Of a stretch of DNA of 64,000 nt, positions 22,200 to 34,860 are shown piece after piece. The position numbers were made by a program, and so were the translations under genes. The stretch spans positions 1-64,000 of the forward strand of contig JANFAH010000021.1 of NCBI GenBank assembly GCA_024663395.1. Reading direction: 5' to 3'. The notes below the pieces were generated by a model. That model did no database searches. It saw only the letters and a list, made by a program, of their open reading frames with translations, and was not told the origin of the DNA. Position 1 is the stretch's first letter, and each line of letters starts with the position of its first letter. Source of the DNA: Pisolithus tinctorius. Lineage: Eukaryota > Basidiomycota > Agaricomycetes > Boletales > Pisolithaceae.

Positions 22200-24922
22200 T
22201 CACCTCAACCCCCTATGCAGAACTTCCTCCAACCTCCTCCCCAACTCCCCACCTCTCCCCCCACATATATCACCAGCACTAACCAGCGTCTGCTCCTTTT
22301 CTCTTTCTTTTTTCAAAATCAACATCCCAGCTTGACGTCGGTGAATACGGAGTGCGGCAGAAGGGGTTGTGGGGCGAGGTGGAGGATCTATGGCTGGTGC
22401 TGGCGGTGCGACTGTTGGGTGGTACGAAGTCGCCTGTGGTGGGGTCGCGGGTGGAGTGGTCGAACGTGCTGGTTGGGTGGGTGGGGATGACGAGATTACC
22501 GTCATGCATGCTTTGGGTTCATTCCCATTTACCATCTTCTTCGACTCCGTATCATCACATCCGCATCGCTTCCTGCTACTCTCCACATCCCCAGAAATCT
22601 CCTCATCATCATACTTCGATCCCCTCTCTACCTCACACCAACACCCTTCTACAAACCAATCCTTCTCCGTGTCCTCAGGTCCCAAAATACTCTCTACAAG
22701 ACCTTCCTCCCATCCATCCCATTCAACACAGCGATGGGCGTATCGGAGCCGAGTCCCCCAAGATTCGAAGTGGAGCCACGAGCAGGCTGCTGTGAAGAGC
22801 GTGGGTGCATTGGAGGGAGAAGAAGAATTGGGTATGTGTGGTGAATATAAGGTCGGCGCGCTTTGTACGTGAGAATTCGATACATTTGGTACAACGCCTG
22901 CGACAGTAGCCATCTCCGCGACAACCTCCCTGAACAACTTCGCCGTAAATGGGCTCGACTCGACAAATGCTGGTAGATGTGCGCATGCCCAGAGTGGTCG
23001 CGTCGTCGTGGATTCCCAATCTATGACACAGGTCTACGTGGTAGTCAGTATGCGTGCATTAGTATGCGGAAGGCGTCATGGGGAACAAGTATCGTCGTGA
23101 AATCAAAACAATTGGTCGTCGGGTATCGAGAACATAAGAAACAAGAGACGAAGCGAACTCACAATCTTCGTGTGGTCCTTCTCGTCCACAAAAATATTCT
23201 CCAAACTCAAATCGTGACAGTCTAAGCCGAACTCTTCTGTTCCTCCAGCCTTGTCTCCACCCTCATCGCCGCTTTTGCCAGGTGACGCACGGCCATCCTC
23301 ATCTTCACCAAACAACGTTCGCCCACTTCCTCGGCACGCCCCCAGCCTCTCCATCAGACTCACCCACCTTCTCATCTCCCTCCTCACCTCACCCTCCCTT
23401 CTCTTAATATGCGCCACCAGAAAAGTCCCTCTTTGCATCCTCCTATAATCCCGATACATATTCGCACCCACACAATCTTCCTCCTCATCCTCACTTTCCT
23501 GCGCGTCCCATTCATCGCTCTCGTCACTGTCCGCGTCCTCCGGGAATGCGAGGAGGTGGTGGTGCCGCGAGCTGTGGATCGTGTCTGGGTCGAGGTGCAG
23601 GCGGTGAGACGCGGAGCGCCCGTTGGACTCTGCGATGACGCCATTTATTTCGCGATTGGCACAGGATTTGAGGTAGGTGGAGGTACTCGGCCAGGGTCCA
23701 CGGTCAATTTCGGAGGGGTGGGAGATCAAACCGCGGTTGGAACCAAAGAAGGGCCAAGAAATGATTGGACCAACATGGTAGGTGTACTGGATAGGAAATA
23801 AGGATGAAAATGAAGAGGACGACATGGAAGCTGTGGGAAACAAAGATGAATTTGTAGATTGTGCGGACGAAGCGGTAGTATGATAAGTGGCCCTAGTTGA
23901 TGTATCACGCGATAGGAGAGGCATGAATTGGAAGCCTTTGAGGACAGGGCGGGTCGGCGTGGGTGTCTGCACGGACCGCGTTACCGTAGAGGATGATGAC
24001 GAACGCGACACGACGACAGTTGACGAAGCTGACGAGGATTGGGATGTCGAGGCATAGGGTGACGGACCGAAATAGAGCGATCCGATGTGGGAGAAACGCT
24101 GCGCGAAAAGTGGGAGAATGATAGATGCGAGGTTCGTAAATAGGGACTTGAGTTCTTCGTTTGACATGGCGCAGTATACCTGAGAAAGGGGGATTCCTGT
24201 TGCCTTTGTGCACGTATCAAACCCCGATTCGAAGAAGGCGGTGAGGGAGGGGGGAAGACTGACCTTGGACATGAGAATATACTCCGCACCTAGTCTGTTA
24301 TTCGGATTGGAATCGTAATGATACACGTCTGGAACGGGTATGGACGTTTTGTCGCGAAGGTATTGCATTGTTGCGATTTCAGATTCAGTCTTGAAGCGAG
24401 GCATGAACCTGCGTGCGACACGTACAATGAGGAGACGGGTATCGACGAGCGTGATAAGGTATGCCTGCAGGGTCATCAGTAGGACGGTTGGTCCAACGAG
24501 TGTTGGTGTGTCAAAATGTGTACCTTGTGAAACGTCCCTAGGGCAGCTCGCCGTCAGATAGTATATAGAACACCACACGAAGTCGACGCACCTGAGCTAA
24601 GGAAAGTGATTCGGCCGACTTGAGCATGGGCATATTCCCGAACGATATCTCTGAGAACGCGTCTGTCGATGTGAAATGGTTGGATTGCTGCGTGTGCGGC
24701 AGCAGAGTCGGCATCCGCCTCTCTCTGACGATCTGCGAGTTCCTCGTCGTCACTCCAACGAACGGGGGTGTAGCTGGCCGGAGAGGGTGGAAGCGGGACT
24801 GTGCCCGGGAGAGGTTGCATTCCTCCTCGTGGATGGGACCGGTAAGGAGAGGAGCCAGGAGCCGACGATAGGAGATGTTTGGACGTATTGATAGCGGGAT
24901 GTGACAACACGACAGCGGGCAT
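22200..24922 (-). CDS. APH-fold (aminoglycoside phosphotransferase/choline kinase-like) protein
   Basis: Exons (minus): 24592-24922, 24524-24537, 24264-24464, 23163-24179, 22200-23033; phases agree for a 798-residue protein. Lobe 1: RLLIVRVARRFMPRFKTES, EIATMQYLRDKTSIPVPDVY and AEYILMSK, the usual APH nucleotide-binding and PVP motifs. Catalytic loop: GLDCHDLSLENIFVDEKD (HxDxxxxN type), then VIDWE after an intron, and PLWACAHLPAF. Long Ser-rich and Asp/Glu-rich inserts and a disordered C-terminal tail make it much larger than bacterial APH enzymes, as in many Agaricomycete members. The substrate cannot be told. An alternative ATG lies at 24967. The 14-nt exon at 24524-24537 is needed to keep the frame. 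Confidence 0.8.
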
Positions 24923-24967
24923 CGTCGTGCGTTGCCGTCGTTGACGTCCACTGTCGTCACAAGGCAC

Positions 24968-25789
24968 CCTGACTATATACCGCCTGGGGCTATGGGTGTC
25001 GCCACTCTGTCACCGATCAATGTGTGGTCCTGGATCTTGTCGTCCCAGAAACGGAATGGGCCGCAGATGGCCAGACAAACATCAGCAACCACTCGTTCAA
25101 ATGTGTCGAGCTCCGTCCGAATCCGCAGACACGACACCGGCACAGGGTACAGGGAGTGCTCTTTCCGCGTCTTGGACGGAGCCCAGCCCGAACTGCGGCC
25201 TTGGCGCGGCAATTTGTGTGGAATACCGCAACGTTCCCGTCGGACGCGCACAGTTCTCAGTCAGAGGACACCTCCGGTTATCTTATGGGTACCCTGGTGT
25301 CGACCCTGTCCAGTGCAACTTCCCAAAGCATCGCTCCACTAGCTGATGTCGACCAATCCTGTCTTCACGTGGAGTTTGCGATGGCTGTGTTTCACACTGC
25401 GCCAATACATTTTAGGTGCGTTCTTACTGATCGCCGACGAACGCGTTGAGCTTAGCGCTGTAGGAGGGGATTTTTGTCGGACGTAACTTGTGAATGTCAT
25501 TACGGCTGATTCTATCTGAATGTACATGACTGTTACTATGCCCTATGATTATTCCATGATTCATCAAGAATTTGGCCCATCTGTGGACTCAAGTACTCAA
25601 TTCCCACCGCAAGCCTAAACGAAGATGACAGATGGGTAGGAAGATTACGAATCAATGTGTCTTTATCATGGCCACAGGTTCACATGTACAGGTGAATATA
25701 TTTATAGTACCAACTGACTTGAGTGCAGCCGGGACCCGGGCACCTCCCCATCCTGCTTCTCAAGGCGCGACTCGGACGTCGGATTATTT
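24968..25789. other. Intergenic, nothing recognised
   Basis: Promoter side of the APH gene and 3' flank of GTP-B. Several short overlapping frames, none with a known domain. Confidence 0.4.
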
Positions 25790-28125
25790 CTAACCAAAAA
25801 TGAAAGGTCGTAGAAAGAGGAAGAGATGATAACCCACTTTGAACGTCTTGCGAATGTATGCTGTAGCCCGTTTCATGGAAGTTAACTTCAGCGCCTGCAT
25901 CTGTTGTAATGTCTCATCTAGTTCAGCCTTCAGGCTATCGTATTGTTTCCTTAGATCATCCGCCGTTTTCTGGTCTCCTGCTAGGTTTTTCTGCGCAGTA
26001 ATCCTCGCGAGTATTTCCGCCCGCTTCTCCGCAATCTGATCCAAACGAGAATACAGCTCCCGTCCTGCATCGGTCTCGCGCAACTCCAAATGCTTATCCG
26101 CGATCTCCTTTTGCAAGCGAACCTCGCGTCGCTTTCTCTCAACCAGTTGCGAAAGTAACTGCTTTGACGATTCGAGGGTGTTCCGATAATCGTATGTTGT
26201 CGATCCCTGTGCAATCATGAGCTTCCAGTAGTTGTCCTTCAATTCTTCAAGCCTCTCATTGCCAACAGCCTCGTCCACTTCGTCCCACATTGTGGTGACT
26301 AGGACAACCTGAGACATCGCCTTCGTTCCACATAACTTCTGAAAAACTCGGAGGTTCTTCAACGGAGTCCCAGCCATGCGGTTATCGCTGATGCGATGAA
26401 AGTAAAGAATGCCTGAGAGCAAGGTACCCTTCTTATACCTGAGCCACTGATGTATCAGAAAAGTGACGGCGGATGTGAGGACGACCTTACGATTTGTTGA
26501 GCCAGTCAGAGATCATCTGTAATATCTGTAGATCGGATTTCTTTGTGTCATCGAAACCAGGAGTATCCACCAGAACCACCTCGGATCCCCCAATCATGCA
26601 CCTAGTGGCCTTGATTTCACTTGTATGGGAAGTTAACGAGTGGCCCACTCCTTCGTTAATCCCGGTAGCCTTGGCCACGAACTAGACTGGGTTTAGCCGG
26701 GTCGTCTGGGAGAGTTCAAAACGATCTCACCGAACTTTTCCCGGCACCAGTAGGTCCCATTATCCTGAAAGCAAGAAATCAAAAGACATAGGAAACACAG
26801 TGCATCTTACTCACGCAATTATAACGTCTCCCGTCGTTAACTCATCTAACTCGACCTCTCGAAGCTCGTCGTTGGGCGTGTCGGGTAGCTCCTGGTCGGA
26901 TGACTCAACCGCTGGCTGCAGTTCAGCTGTGTGCTTTGTCGGCGAGTGACTACCACAGCTGGGCTCCGTTTCCTTCAGTGATAATTCTTCGCTAGTCGTA
27001 CAGGCCGGATCAATTTGTGTTGTGTTATAGTTTTGGCATTCAGGGGTCGCAGCGTCGGGCTCACGAATAAGAGCATTATCGGGTACGGCAGAAGTCAGAA
27101 CCTGTGCTCCTGTACTGCCAGTAACCGAAATAACACTACGACATGATGAGGAAACAACCATCGGCGACTGGGCGGTTTGACGAAGTACGGGATCTGGCTC
27201 ATGAGGGCGAGGGATATTGGGTGACGGGGAACCTGTCATTTGAGCTCCAATATTTGTCGTACCATCCGAAGTGCCATTACGACGCAAAGACGAAGCAACC
27301 GTCCGTGGCGTCATCGTCTGGCTGGGCACAGTGTGAGATTCACGAGAGCGAACATCCTTGCGATGTACAGAAGCTGGCACTTGCATCCCACCAGCCTCTG
27401 ACGTGCCATTTTGATGCGTGAGCGTAACAAAATTTGATAGCTGGGTGGTTAGCCCAGGTACAGCGTTGGGTTCATGAAAGCTGGCGACGTCACGGGGGAC
27501 AGGAGTAGATTCCTGTGTTACAGTGTTTTGACGATACAGGGGCGATGGAACTGCTGGTGGTTTGGTGGTCAAACGGGGCCCACTGTCAGGCCCACAGGGA
27601 CGAGTATCGAGATTGCCAGAGGTCGAAGCTCCAGTTCTGTAAGCTTTTGGACAGTCAGTGCCAGAGAAACCCTTTGATATAAAACAGGTGGCGAACATTT
27701 GATGTCCGAGTTTGGCATGGTATTCCCTCGCGGAGGGGCGATTGAAGTAGATGGCGAATAGTCGGTATTCGCATTTGACACGTGATTACGTGCCGGAGGG
27801 TGAAGTGCAGACTGGTTTGCCATCGACTGTGCCTTGCCTATCGCTGATTTACCGCCTGACGCGTTCCCTGGCCTACGAACTGCTGACGGCAAAGTCTCAC
27901 TCTCAGTGAGTTTAATAGGTTTTTGCACATCGTTATGGGTAGGCAACAGATTTGTTGACGGCACTACATCGTTTGAAAGGTTTGTAGAGGACGACCTCCG
28001 GCTAGGCGGAGCCCTGCGGCTTTCCTGCTGGCGGACGGAATAGCCAAATAGCTAACCAACGATGTCAAATGTGAGTCAAGGAGACATGGACTAGAAGAAC
28101 TCACAAGGCGTTGGAAGGTATCCAT
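25790..28125 (-). CDS. GTP-B: AIG1-like P-loop GTPase with long disordered N-terminus
   Basis: The first exon is 28105-28125 (MDTFQRL), joined to an exon from 28027 downward (QESRRAPPSRRSSSTNL). The Ser/Thr/Pro-rich N-terminal region needs one more junction near 27600-27700 that I could not place. Then 26815 and up (DELTTGDVIIA), 26731-26764 (34 nt, IMGPTGAGKSS), 26491-26681 (LVDTPGFDDT) and 25790-26438 (YFHRISDNRMAG, LVTTMWDEVDEAVGNER, coiled coil ending in a basic segment). A terminal intron could move the stop to 25784. The GTPase part is very close to that of GTP-A, but the N-terminal region is unrelated in sequence and not repeated. Likely an active GTPase; partner unknown. Confidence 0.75.
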
Positions 28126-29531
28126 TGTTCTGTCGATGATGATCCTCGTCCAAGTACTTAGTAGCAAAATACAGAATACTGGCTTACAGAGATGTAAGAC
28201 CTGGCGCAGTGAAGAGAACAAGGATAGCAAGGAAGATTCCGGGGGTGGTGGGCTGCCGCGTTGGGTGCAATACACATCATGAAATTGTCAAACTAGGGAC
28301 TCCGGAAGAGACATCAAATGCCATACATAACAACACGTTTCACCACAAGGTGGCCACGACGTTAAGGCGCAAAAAGTACGAAAAGCGCCAGAGGACTAAT
28401 GTGGGACTAACATGCAGGTGCAACGTGTTGCCATGCAGAGAAACGAGGCAATCGTCATTGTATAGATTGAGCTCCACAGAAATAAATCTCCGAGCCCTCC
28501 GGTTGGCAAGAATCGTTTGCAGACAGAGGTAGACAGAGACCTGTGACTGCATACGTACCAAGACCGGCACACCAGGACGTGATGCAAAAATATTGATTCA
28601 ATTTCATATTCTGCGACACGTTACACACTTGGTGCTTGCGTGAGGCCGCGAGAAGTCCCTCCCAGAGAGGCTGATAGGGCATTTCTATGCCCTATCACCA
28701 CCTACTTGTCAGCAGGAGGGCTGCGGTACCTGAAATTGAAACCTTGGTATCAGCCGATCACAATGGAACGACCCTACGAAGTTTCCCAAACACCTGGCCA
28801 CTAGTACCCTGAACCCATGAACAGATGACCATGAACTCTATCGCAGGGCGGACAGGACTCTACCCGCTATAACCAACGATCTTTGCGTCAGGGCTATCCA
28901 CACACGGGCAGTGCCTATTGGCGTCATCCTACCTGAGAATTGTTCGTCCTTGATGCAGGGAACGGGACAGCAAGTGTTACGACTGAGTTTCACGAGAGAA
29001 ATACGCACCAAATCAGCAGTCTCGCGTCAAGGAGCCTTTTAGAACTCCGCCCGGAATTTCCCCGTTCCGATCAGCTTTCGGAGTGACAATGATGCAGGGC
29101 GAATGCACCACTGCCCACAGGATTTGCCAGTGAGCAACCAGTGAGACAGATCAACAGCTGAAGTTATCATAATGCTGCCGATATCCACCTTTCCGCATCT
29201 ATCAGGGCACCAAGATCGGGATACCTACTCCATGCTGCACGCCACGCTGAAGGGCCAGCCCAGACCCATGTTCTGTCTTTTCCAAATTTCGGTATATGAT
29301 AGTGTGGAATTTGACACCCTGCTGCTCAACTGCTGCTGCACTCATTTGCGTCCTTCTATCACGATCAGCACGAGTGTTACCCAAATAGTCTCAAGGTTTC
29401 CTCGTGTAGGTTAAACTTTGGTAGTAGCTATACGGCCGTATGGACGGACTCCTGCTATTCAACCTCAGCGTAACCTCTCCCAACTTTTGTTTCTGCGACT
29501 CCCACGAATCGCGGCAGTTGTCGTGTACCAG
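28126..29531. other. Intergenic, about 1.4 kb, no gene recognised
   Basis: Between the divergent genes GTP-B (-) and C4 (+). The short frames at 28209-28682 show no domain. It holds the promoters of both genes. Confidence 0.4.
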
Positions 29532-30362
29532 ATGGGTCTATTCGACAAACTTCGCTGGTCTAAAAAGACGACTGACATTTCACCTACGGACATGGTGGTA
29601 TTGTGAGTGTAATGGCATTATCTTCGACGACGACGCGGTAAATTGAGAGTGAAATTAGCATCGTAGGTCCTTCTGGCTCAGGAAAGAGTCGGGTAATACC
29701 AACCCTTAGTAACTTGCTGTTATCGCTTATTCTGCTTTAATCGTTTGTATGCCCACGCCCCAGTTCTTGGAGATCCTTTTGCAAAATCCAAACGTTCACC
29801 GGGCCTCCAAGGGCCAGAAACCCGGCAGTACGGACGTTCACGCAGAAAGGTGCCGTTTGGAAGGGATGCCGAGCGACGTTGTTCTTGTGGACACACCGTC
29901 ATTTCACACGTACGAAGGCCCTGATGGCGAGGAAACCGTGAGAAAGTGGATGGATAGTTCAAAGTAAGGCATGCTATGTATATCGCCCCCGTACGGTGAA
30001 TAACCTCTCTGGCCAGGTGCACGAGGCAGTGCAAAAGAGCTGGAATCCTATACATGCATAACATCGCATCGAACCCGAGCGACACAGGGTTAGACGTCTC
30101 GAATCATCTCGGGGCCTTCAGGCACACGCTTCCTCGAAATCTCACTAATTCCACTGTTCACGTCGTTCCAACTATGGCTTCCGGAGCAAGGTTACCTGCC
30201 GAGAGGATTAAAACTGCAATGGCACGGCTCCAAAGTCAGGCGAGCGATGAGGGTGCAACAATGTCTAGGATACCGTTTAGCGGAAGACCCGAGGTGGCAT
30301 GGGAAGTCGTGCAGGAGCTTCTGATTGAATGTGGACTTGTAATAGGAAGGGAGAACTCTTAG
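29532..30362 (+). CDS. C4: short C-type P-loop protein, likely pseudo-GTPase
   Basis: Exons 29532-29602, 29659-29692, 29764-29963 and 30017-30362 (71, 34, 200 and 346 nt) give 216 residues, the same exon plan as C2. It starts MGLFDKLRWSKK. Walker A is GPSGSGKSR; the G3 position is LVDTPSFHTYEGPDGEE. The last exon reads CKRAGILYMHNIASNP, VHVVPTMASGARLP and EVAWEVVQELL. It is intact and sits beside GTP-J, GTP-K1, GTP-K2 and gene L, all built from related P-loop modules. Function unknown; its place inside HET fusions suggests a switch or adaptor for a HET effector (inference). Confidence 0.8.
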
Positions 30363-30766
30363 CTGGCGTAAAGTCGCAATCACACCATACAAGTTAGCAT
30401 CGTAGGAATGTTTACAGTGCTAAACACAATACATATCCGCCTCTGTGATGGACAATACTACAAGCCATTGAGTTGGCCATGATTATACAGTCTTGGGTTG
30501 TGGAGAAAATATGTGATAGTATGCTAGTGGAAGATTCATGCGCACCAACCTGTGGTACGCCTGTACGGTAAAGCTAATCTGAAGCGCGGAATATGGGTGT
30601 TATGACGGGTTGTACAGGTTCCCTGGAGATGCCGCAACTGCAATTATCCTAACAGATGACTGTAAGATAACAGCCCCAAGATGCAAAGAAAGGGACAAAG
30701 TACGCACAATCTCTAAGCTCCGCTTCAATGCTCCTAAGCTGTCATCCACGGCGCGGAGGTCCGTTC
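30363..30766. other. Convergent intergenic region C4 / GTP-J
   Basis: No feature recognised. Confidence 0.4.
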
Positions 30767-32721
30767 TCAAGCAGGGCGTCGACTGCAAGGGCTGTCAGTT
30801 ACGGGAAAACATAAGGAGGTCGTTTCACACACGCGGAGGACATCGCAAACAAGCCGCATGGAATTTGCGCAGGCCGAAATAATACGAGCATCTGACGATT
30901 GAAGGACCTGCCGTGCTTCAGATTGCCTCTGTGCAACGTTCTGGACGATTCCTTGCACGTCACTCATTTGCCTGACAGGTAGGTGATGGTCATCAACTAT
31001 TTCAGTATGTGATCCATGATCTTCTCACTTTGCAAAATCTTTGATTGCTGTCTTTATCTCTGCTGGTAACCTCGTTTGTCTTGTGTGTTCAGCCACTACG
31101 TTAATCAGGAGCGTAGCAGTTTCCAGGACTTGAAAAAGTACGTGGTGCGTTCCCGTCATGGTCTAGGACAGGACAGTATGAAGTCGTTCTCGACGCAAAG
31201 TCAGCGACGAAGACTCACCTTAATTGACAGAGCAATACTGAGAGATGGAGAAATCACGTCCTTGAGATGAGGTATACGAACGAGTTCCGCCACGCCAAGA
31301 GCAGCTTGCAGAACAGGGAATACCCGAACCAAATTACCCCGGTAGCCCTCTGTACTGCAAGTTCCGGAACTGCTAAGGCTTATGATCCCCGACCCAACAG
31401 ACCGACTATTGGAGGAGGTATCGGAGGAGGTAGTAAATGAACTTGTCGAAAGCAACGAAGGCGATCTTTGAAGAAGACGCTTGCTATCCTGTGGAACCGG
31501 GCTACGAGACCTCTTTTTACTATTCTTGAGCTGCTTGAAAATTCCCTTGACACCCGACATGAGGTCAGTGAGAGTTGCCATGACGGCTCTTCCTGCTGCT
31601 GTCCTGTGAAGTGGTACATGGCCATCAACCATTTCTCGCTGGATTTGAAGTGGACGGCGCTGAACAGGTGGTGCCACGGAAAGGCAACTAATAATTTTCC
31701 AAGCAGATTCCATTGTCCCGTCGAAGCGATGAATGGTTGATCCCAAGTCGATCATGGACCGCCAGAAGTCGGACTGCAGTTCGTTTTCGCGTGCTGAGCC
31801 AACCTCTTCAGTTACTTCATCCCACATCGTAGTAACGAGGACGACATTCTTGAAGTTCTCCTTTCCACATAGTTCCTTGAACATATTGTAGTTCCTTAAC
31901 GGTGTCCCTGATACCCTATTGTCTGAAATTCGGTGCAAATACAACACGCCGCTCAGCTTGATGTTCTTTTTGTAGCTGGAACGTTATCAGAATTGAGATT
32001 GCTCAGAAATCAAGTTGACTGGCTTACGTTGCATTCAACCAATGTGCAATTTGCTTAAGAATCTGGGCATCCGTCATAAACGTATCGTCGAACCCAGGAG
32101 TATCAACTAAAACAATGTTGCGGATGCCATCGGAATGAGGATATCGGACCGGGCGCATTTCCTTTGTATACGACATCAAATCATGACCAGCGTTCGCAGC
32201 GGGTCTTCCGACCGCGCAATCGACGAACTGGGTTCTTTCAATCTGAGTGAGCTTGTGGGTACGCGTGGAATACTCACAGTGCTCTTCCCGGCGCCAGTAG
32301 GACCCATGACACTGGCATCGAGCGTTAGCGTTAATCATCGATATGGGAAGTAATGCCGACGCACGCGATAATGATATCATTCTCATCAATCGCAATTTCA
32401 CCAAGCGGAGACGTCGGGGTTGCAGTGAGATTACTCGCACTATCACTGAACCGGCATTCGAGGGCGGCGGTGCTGTTTACCCAGGCTTGGACATCCTGGT
32501 TACCTCTCGGTGGTGTATCGCGAACGTTCCATTCAGGTATGTCACTTAAAGGACTTGAGATATAGTTGATGTCCCCAAGAGCCGCAAACGGGGTAGATGA
32601 AGAGGAAGCGTCGTCGGTATTCCGTAATGGAGAGCGAGACAGGGAGAGAGTCTATTTCCGCTATTATCCAAGAGAGTGCATGCAAGATTTCTGGATTTAC
32701 CTTGGGCTTGGACGGCGACAT
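30767..32721 (-). CDS. GTP-J: GTPase with C-terminal helical domain
   Basis: Seven exons (32701-32721, 32365-32651, 32278-32311, 32028-32227, 31219-31975, 31029-31162, 30767-30971) sum to 545 codons plus stop with perfect phase. The N-terminal 100 residues are Ser/Asp-rich. GTPase: VMGPTGAGKST (res. 105-114), LVDTPGFDDT (155-163), YLHRISDNRVSGTP, LVTTMWDEVTEEVG. A basic Ser-rich linker (KNSKKRSRSPVPQDSKR) leads to a C-terminal helical region: VFPVLQAALGVAELVRIPHL, then HHVLFQVLETATLLINVV and DVQGIVQNVAQRQSEARQVL. That tail recalls the four-helix N-terminal domains (MLKL/HeLo-like) common in basidiomycete proteins, but this is only a pattern impression. It is divergently transcribed from GTP-K1, 439 bp apart. 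Confidence 0.8.
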
Positions 32722-33160
32722 CAGGAAAACGGAGAACGCCGCAAAGGGGAGATTGCAACAAGGACTGGAGCATGGAATGCACGGTATTTGACGTCGCATT
32801 TAGGAGGCACGTCCACGAGGTATGACATGCATTGAAGGGCAGATACCACCATTGCTCCGCAAACATGAGGACGGACAACGTTCTCTTCGGACATTCGAAT
32901 TCCCAGGATCGAGCGCTAAAGCGCTAATCTTCAGTGGAGAATAGTCAAAGTCCTACAAATGAAAGGAGCTTCAAGTGATCGATCGAAATAACTCGCGATT
33001 GGAAGGGGTAGATTTGGGAGTATAAATGATGGTGATAGAACATGCGGACAGCTTGATGCAGGTGTACTGGCACGTGTCCGGACATTATTATACATACCTG
33101 AACGCCTGAACGTTGAACCCTGCTCTGCCCTGCCCACAGTGAAACCCTCTGACGCACAGA
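32722..33160. promoter_or_regulatory. Bidirectional promoter region, GTP-J / GTP-K1
   Basis: 439 bp separate the two divergent start codons. A TATAAATGATGG-like stretch occurs at about 33020, facing K1. Closely related sequence (CTCCGCAAACATGAGGACGG and following 300 bp) lies upstream of K3 at about 47947-48270, and in weaker form before K2, so this promoter was duplicated with the genes. Confidence 0.5.
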
Positions 33161-34253
33161 ATGTCCTCCAAGCCTGTTATCATCGCGTATGTCCTCCCTG
33201 CGGATCCTGTTCGTTTTAACTACACTGTCCCAGATTGATGGGTCCTACGGGATCAGGGAAATCCAACGTAAGTAAAGGAATGGTCTTTTCTGATTCGTTG
33301 GCTAAGGGACGTGTAGTTCATCAACCAACTCACGGGAAGAAAAGAGAACAATTCAGCACATGGGCTCAAATCGGATACACAAGGCATTAGAGAATTTACA
33401 GTCAATCTTTCCAACAACCGACTATACGTGTTCGTGGACACTCCGGGGTTCGATGACACTTATCGATCAGACCGGGATATACTGCATACGATCGCTGAGT
33501 GGCTAGAAAAGAAGTGAGTGACCGAGTTTGCCAGATTAACCACTTACCAACACGCGAACAGATACCGCAACGAGGTCAAACTGACCGGCATCATCTACAC
33601 GCATCGCATAACAGATAATCGGATGTCGGGATCAGTATGCAAGAACCTTGACATGTTCAGCCGGTTGTGTGGAGACAAGGCTGCCGAGCGTGTGCGATTG
33701 GTGACCACTATGTGGGACAAGGCGAAAGATAAGAACCTCGTAGAGAGCAGAGTGTCGCAACTGGAGACAAACTTCTGGAAGCCGCTAATTGATGCTGGGG
33801 CTCGCCATGAACGATTCAACAACTCTTCGGGTTCCGCGTGGGAAATTGTCCGAGGTTTGACGGGGGATGGGGAGGCCGTTTTGCTTCAGGAGGAACTGGT
33901 GGATGTGGAAAGGAAGCTAAACGAGACGACTGCCGGGAAAGCCCTCTACTCGCAATTCCAGAGACTCCTACATGAACAAAAGGAAACAATCAAACAGCTG
34001 CAGGAAGAAGCCAAGGCGCAGAAAGATCCAGAGTTGGTGAAGCAGCTCGAGGCGGAGCAACGGCGCTTGGAAGCTGAACTGCAGAAGACGTGGGATGACA
34101 TGGACAAACTGAAGATCCCCTTCTTCAGACGCTTAGCACTCCTCTTTTCTAAAAAGCCACAATCTGTGAGTATCCCGTTTGGTCGTTTTTCACCGACAGA
34201 GAACTCATGCAGCTCAACAGCGTAAGATCGAACTAAGCCTGCCAGGTAATTAA
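33161..34253 (+). CDS. GTP-K1: stand-alone AIG1-like GTPase
   Basis: Exons 33161-33186, 33234-33267, 33317-33513, 33562-34165 and 34200-34253 give 304 residues in phase. There is no N-terminal extension: the protein opens MSSKPVIIALMGPTGSGKSN (G1). G3 is VDTPGFDDT (res. 61-68); next come THRITDNRMSGS and LVTTMWDKAKD (res. 132-141), then FWKPLIDAGARHERFNNSSG and a long coiled coil to the end (EEAKAQKDPELVKQLEAEQR). The coiled coil suggests oligomer formation. A close paralogue of K2 (35.2 kb) and of the first 290 residues of K3 (48.3 kb). Likely cytosolic GTP-dependent switch; partner unknown. Confidence 0.85.
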
Positions 34254-34599
34254 GCTGCTCCCAAAGTCTTGACTTGCGTTGTGTGCACCCCTCAATTGTT
34301 TTCTTTGCATCTACTTATCCTACTCTTCCTGTATACATTCGGTATGACCATTCACAGACTTGCTTTTACATAACGGGTGAGAGAGACTTGGTCGAGCCGG
34401 ATGTCACGACGATACCCGATAAAATCATGCCTAATCAGCCTGTTGACTCCGTTCACAGCGGTTGGCAGATTCCATCGAGAGGAACCGTGCCAATCGCATT
34501 CAATAAATTGAGCAGCAATGCTATCAGGGTCATCCCAACCGACGGTACTCGTATCAGCTCGTATCGCATATCACGAGAAGTATTGGTTATTATTCTCCA
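34254..34599. other. Intergenic after K1, nothing firm
   Basis: An open + frame (34274-34636) has no recognisable domain. Confidence 0.35.
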
Positions 34600-34860
34600 A
34601 AAGACTCGTATTGTCCCCGATGTCACCGGGAGCTGAAAACGGGACATGCGAAAAGGACGCACCTTCCATACACACTTTAATGGAGTGTTCCGCCGTTAAC
34701 CGACCTGTGACGGCGTGGAGGGTGACACCAGACCTAACTCCAACAGGGACATCAAGAACACGCTCAAGGGGAGGTTACAACGAGGACAACAGCATGGAAT
34801 ACGTTTGACTTCGTGTTCAAGATGTACGACATGACGAATTTACTTGCGGCACATCATTGG
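34600..34860 (-). pseudogene. Probable remnant of a GTP-J 5' end upstream of K2
   Basis: Scattered but ordered similarity to the GTP-J start region (32580-32850) in the same orientation: for example CATCAAGAACACG, then AGGGGAGGTTACAACGAGGAC and AGCATGGAATACG, against CATCAGGAAAACGG, AGGGGAGATTGCAACAAGGAC and AGCATGGAATGCACG. No open frame remains. It implies that the divergent J-K pair was duplicated as a unit and this J copy decayed. Confidence 0.45.

Noticed and set aside
22215..22872. Plus-strand ORFs of 91-167 codons opposite the APH-like gene
   Set aside because: Antisense shadow of a compositionally biased coding exon whose minus-strand frame is supported by splice phase and conserved motifs.
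23251..23801. Plus-strand ORFs opposite the APH kinase lobe
   Set aside because: Mirror of the Asp/Glu-rich minus-strand coding region.
29202..29646. Short ORFs upstream of C4
   Set aside because: They overlap C4 exon 1 in other frames or have no homology; the C4 model is fixed by paralogues C2 and L.
34274..34808. Two plus-strand ORFs between K1 and K2 as a new gene
   Set aside because: No domain, and the second half aligns with the antisense of the GTP-J 5' end.
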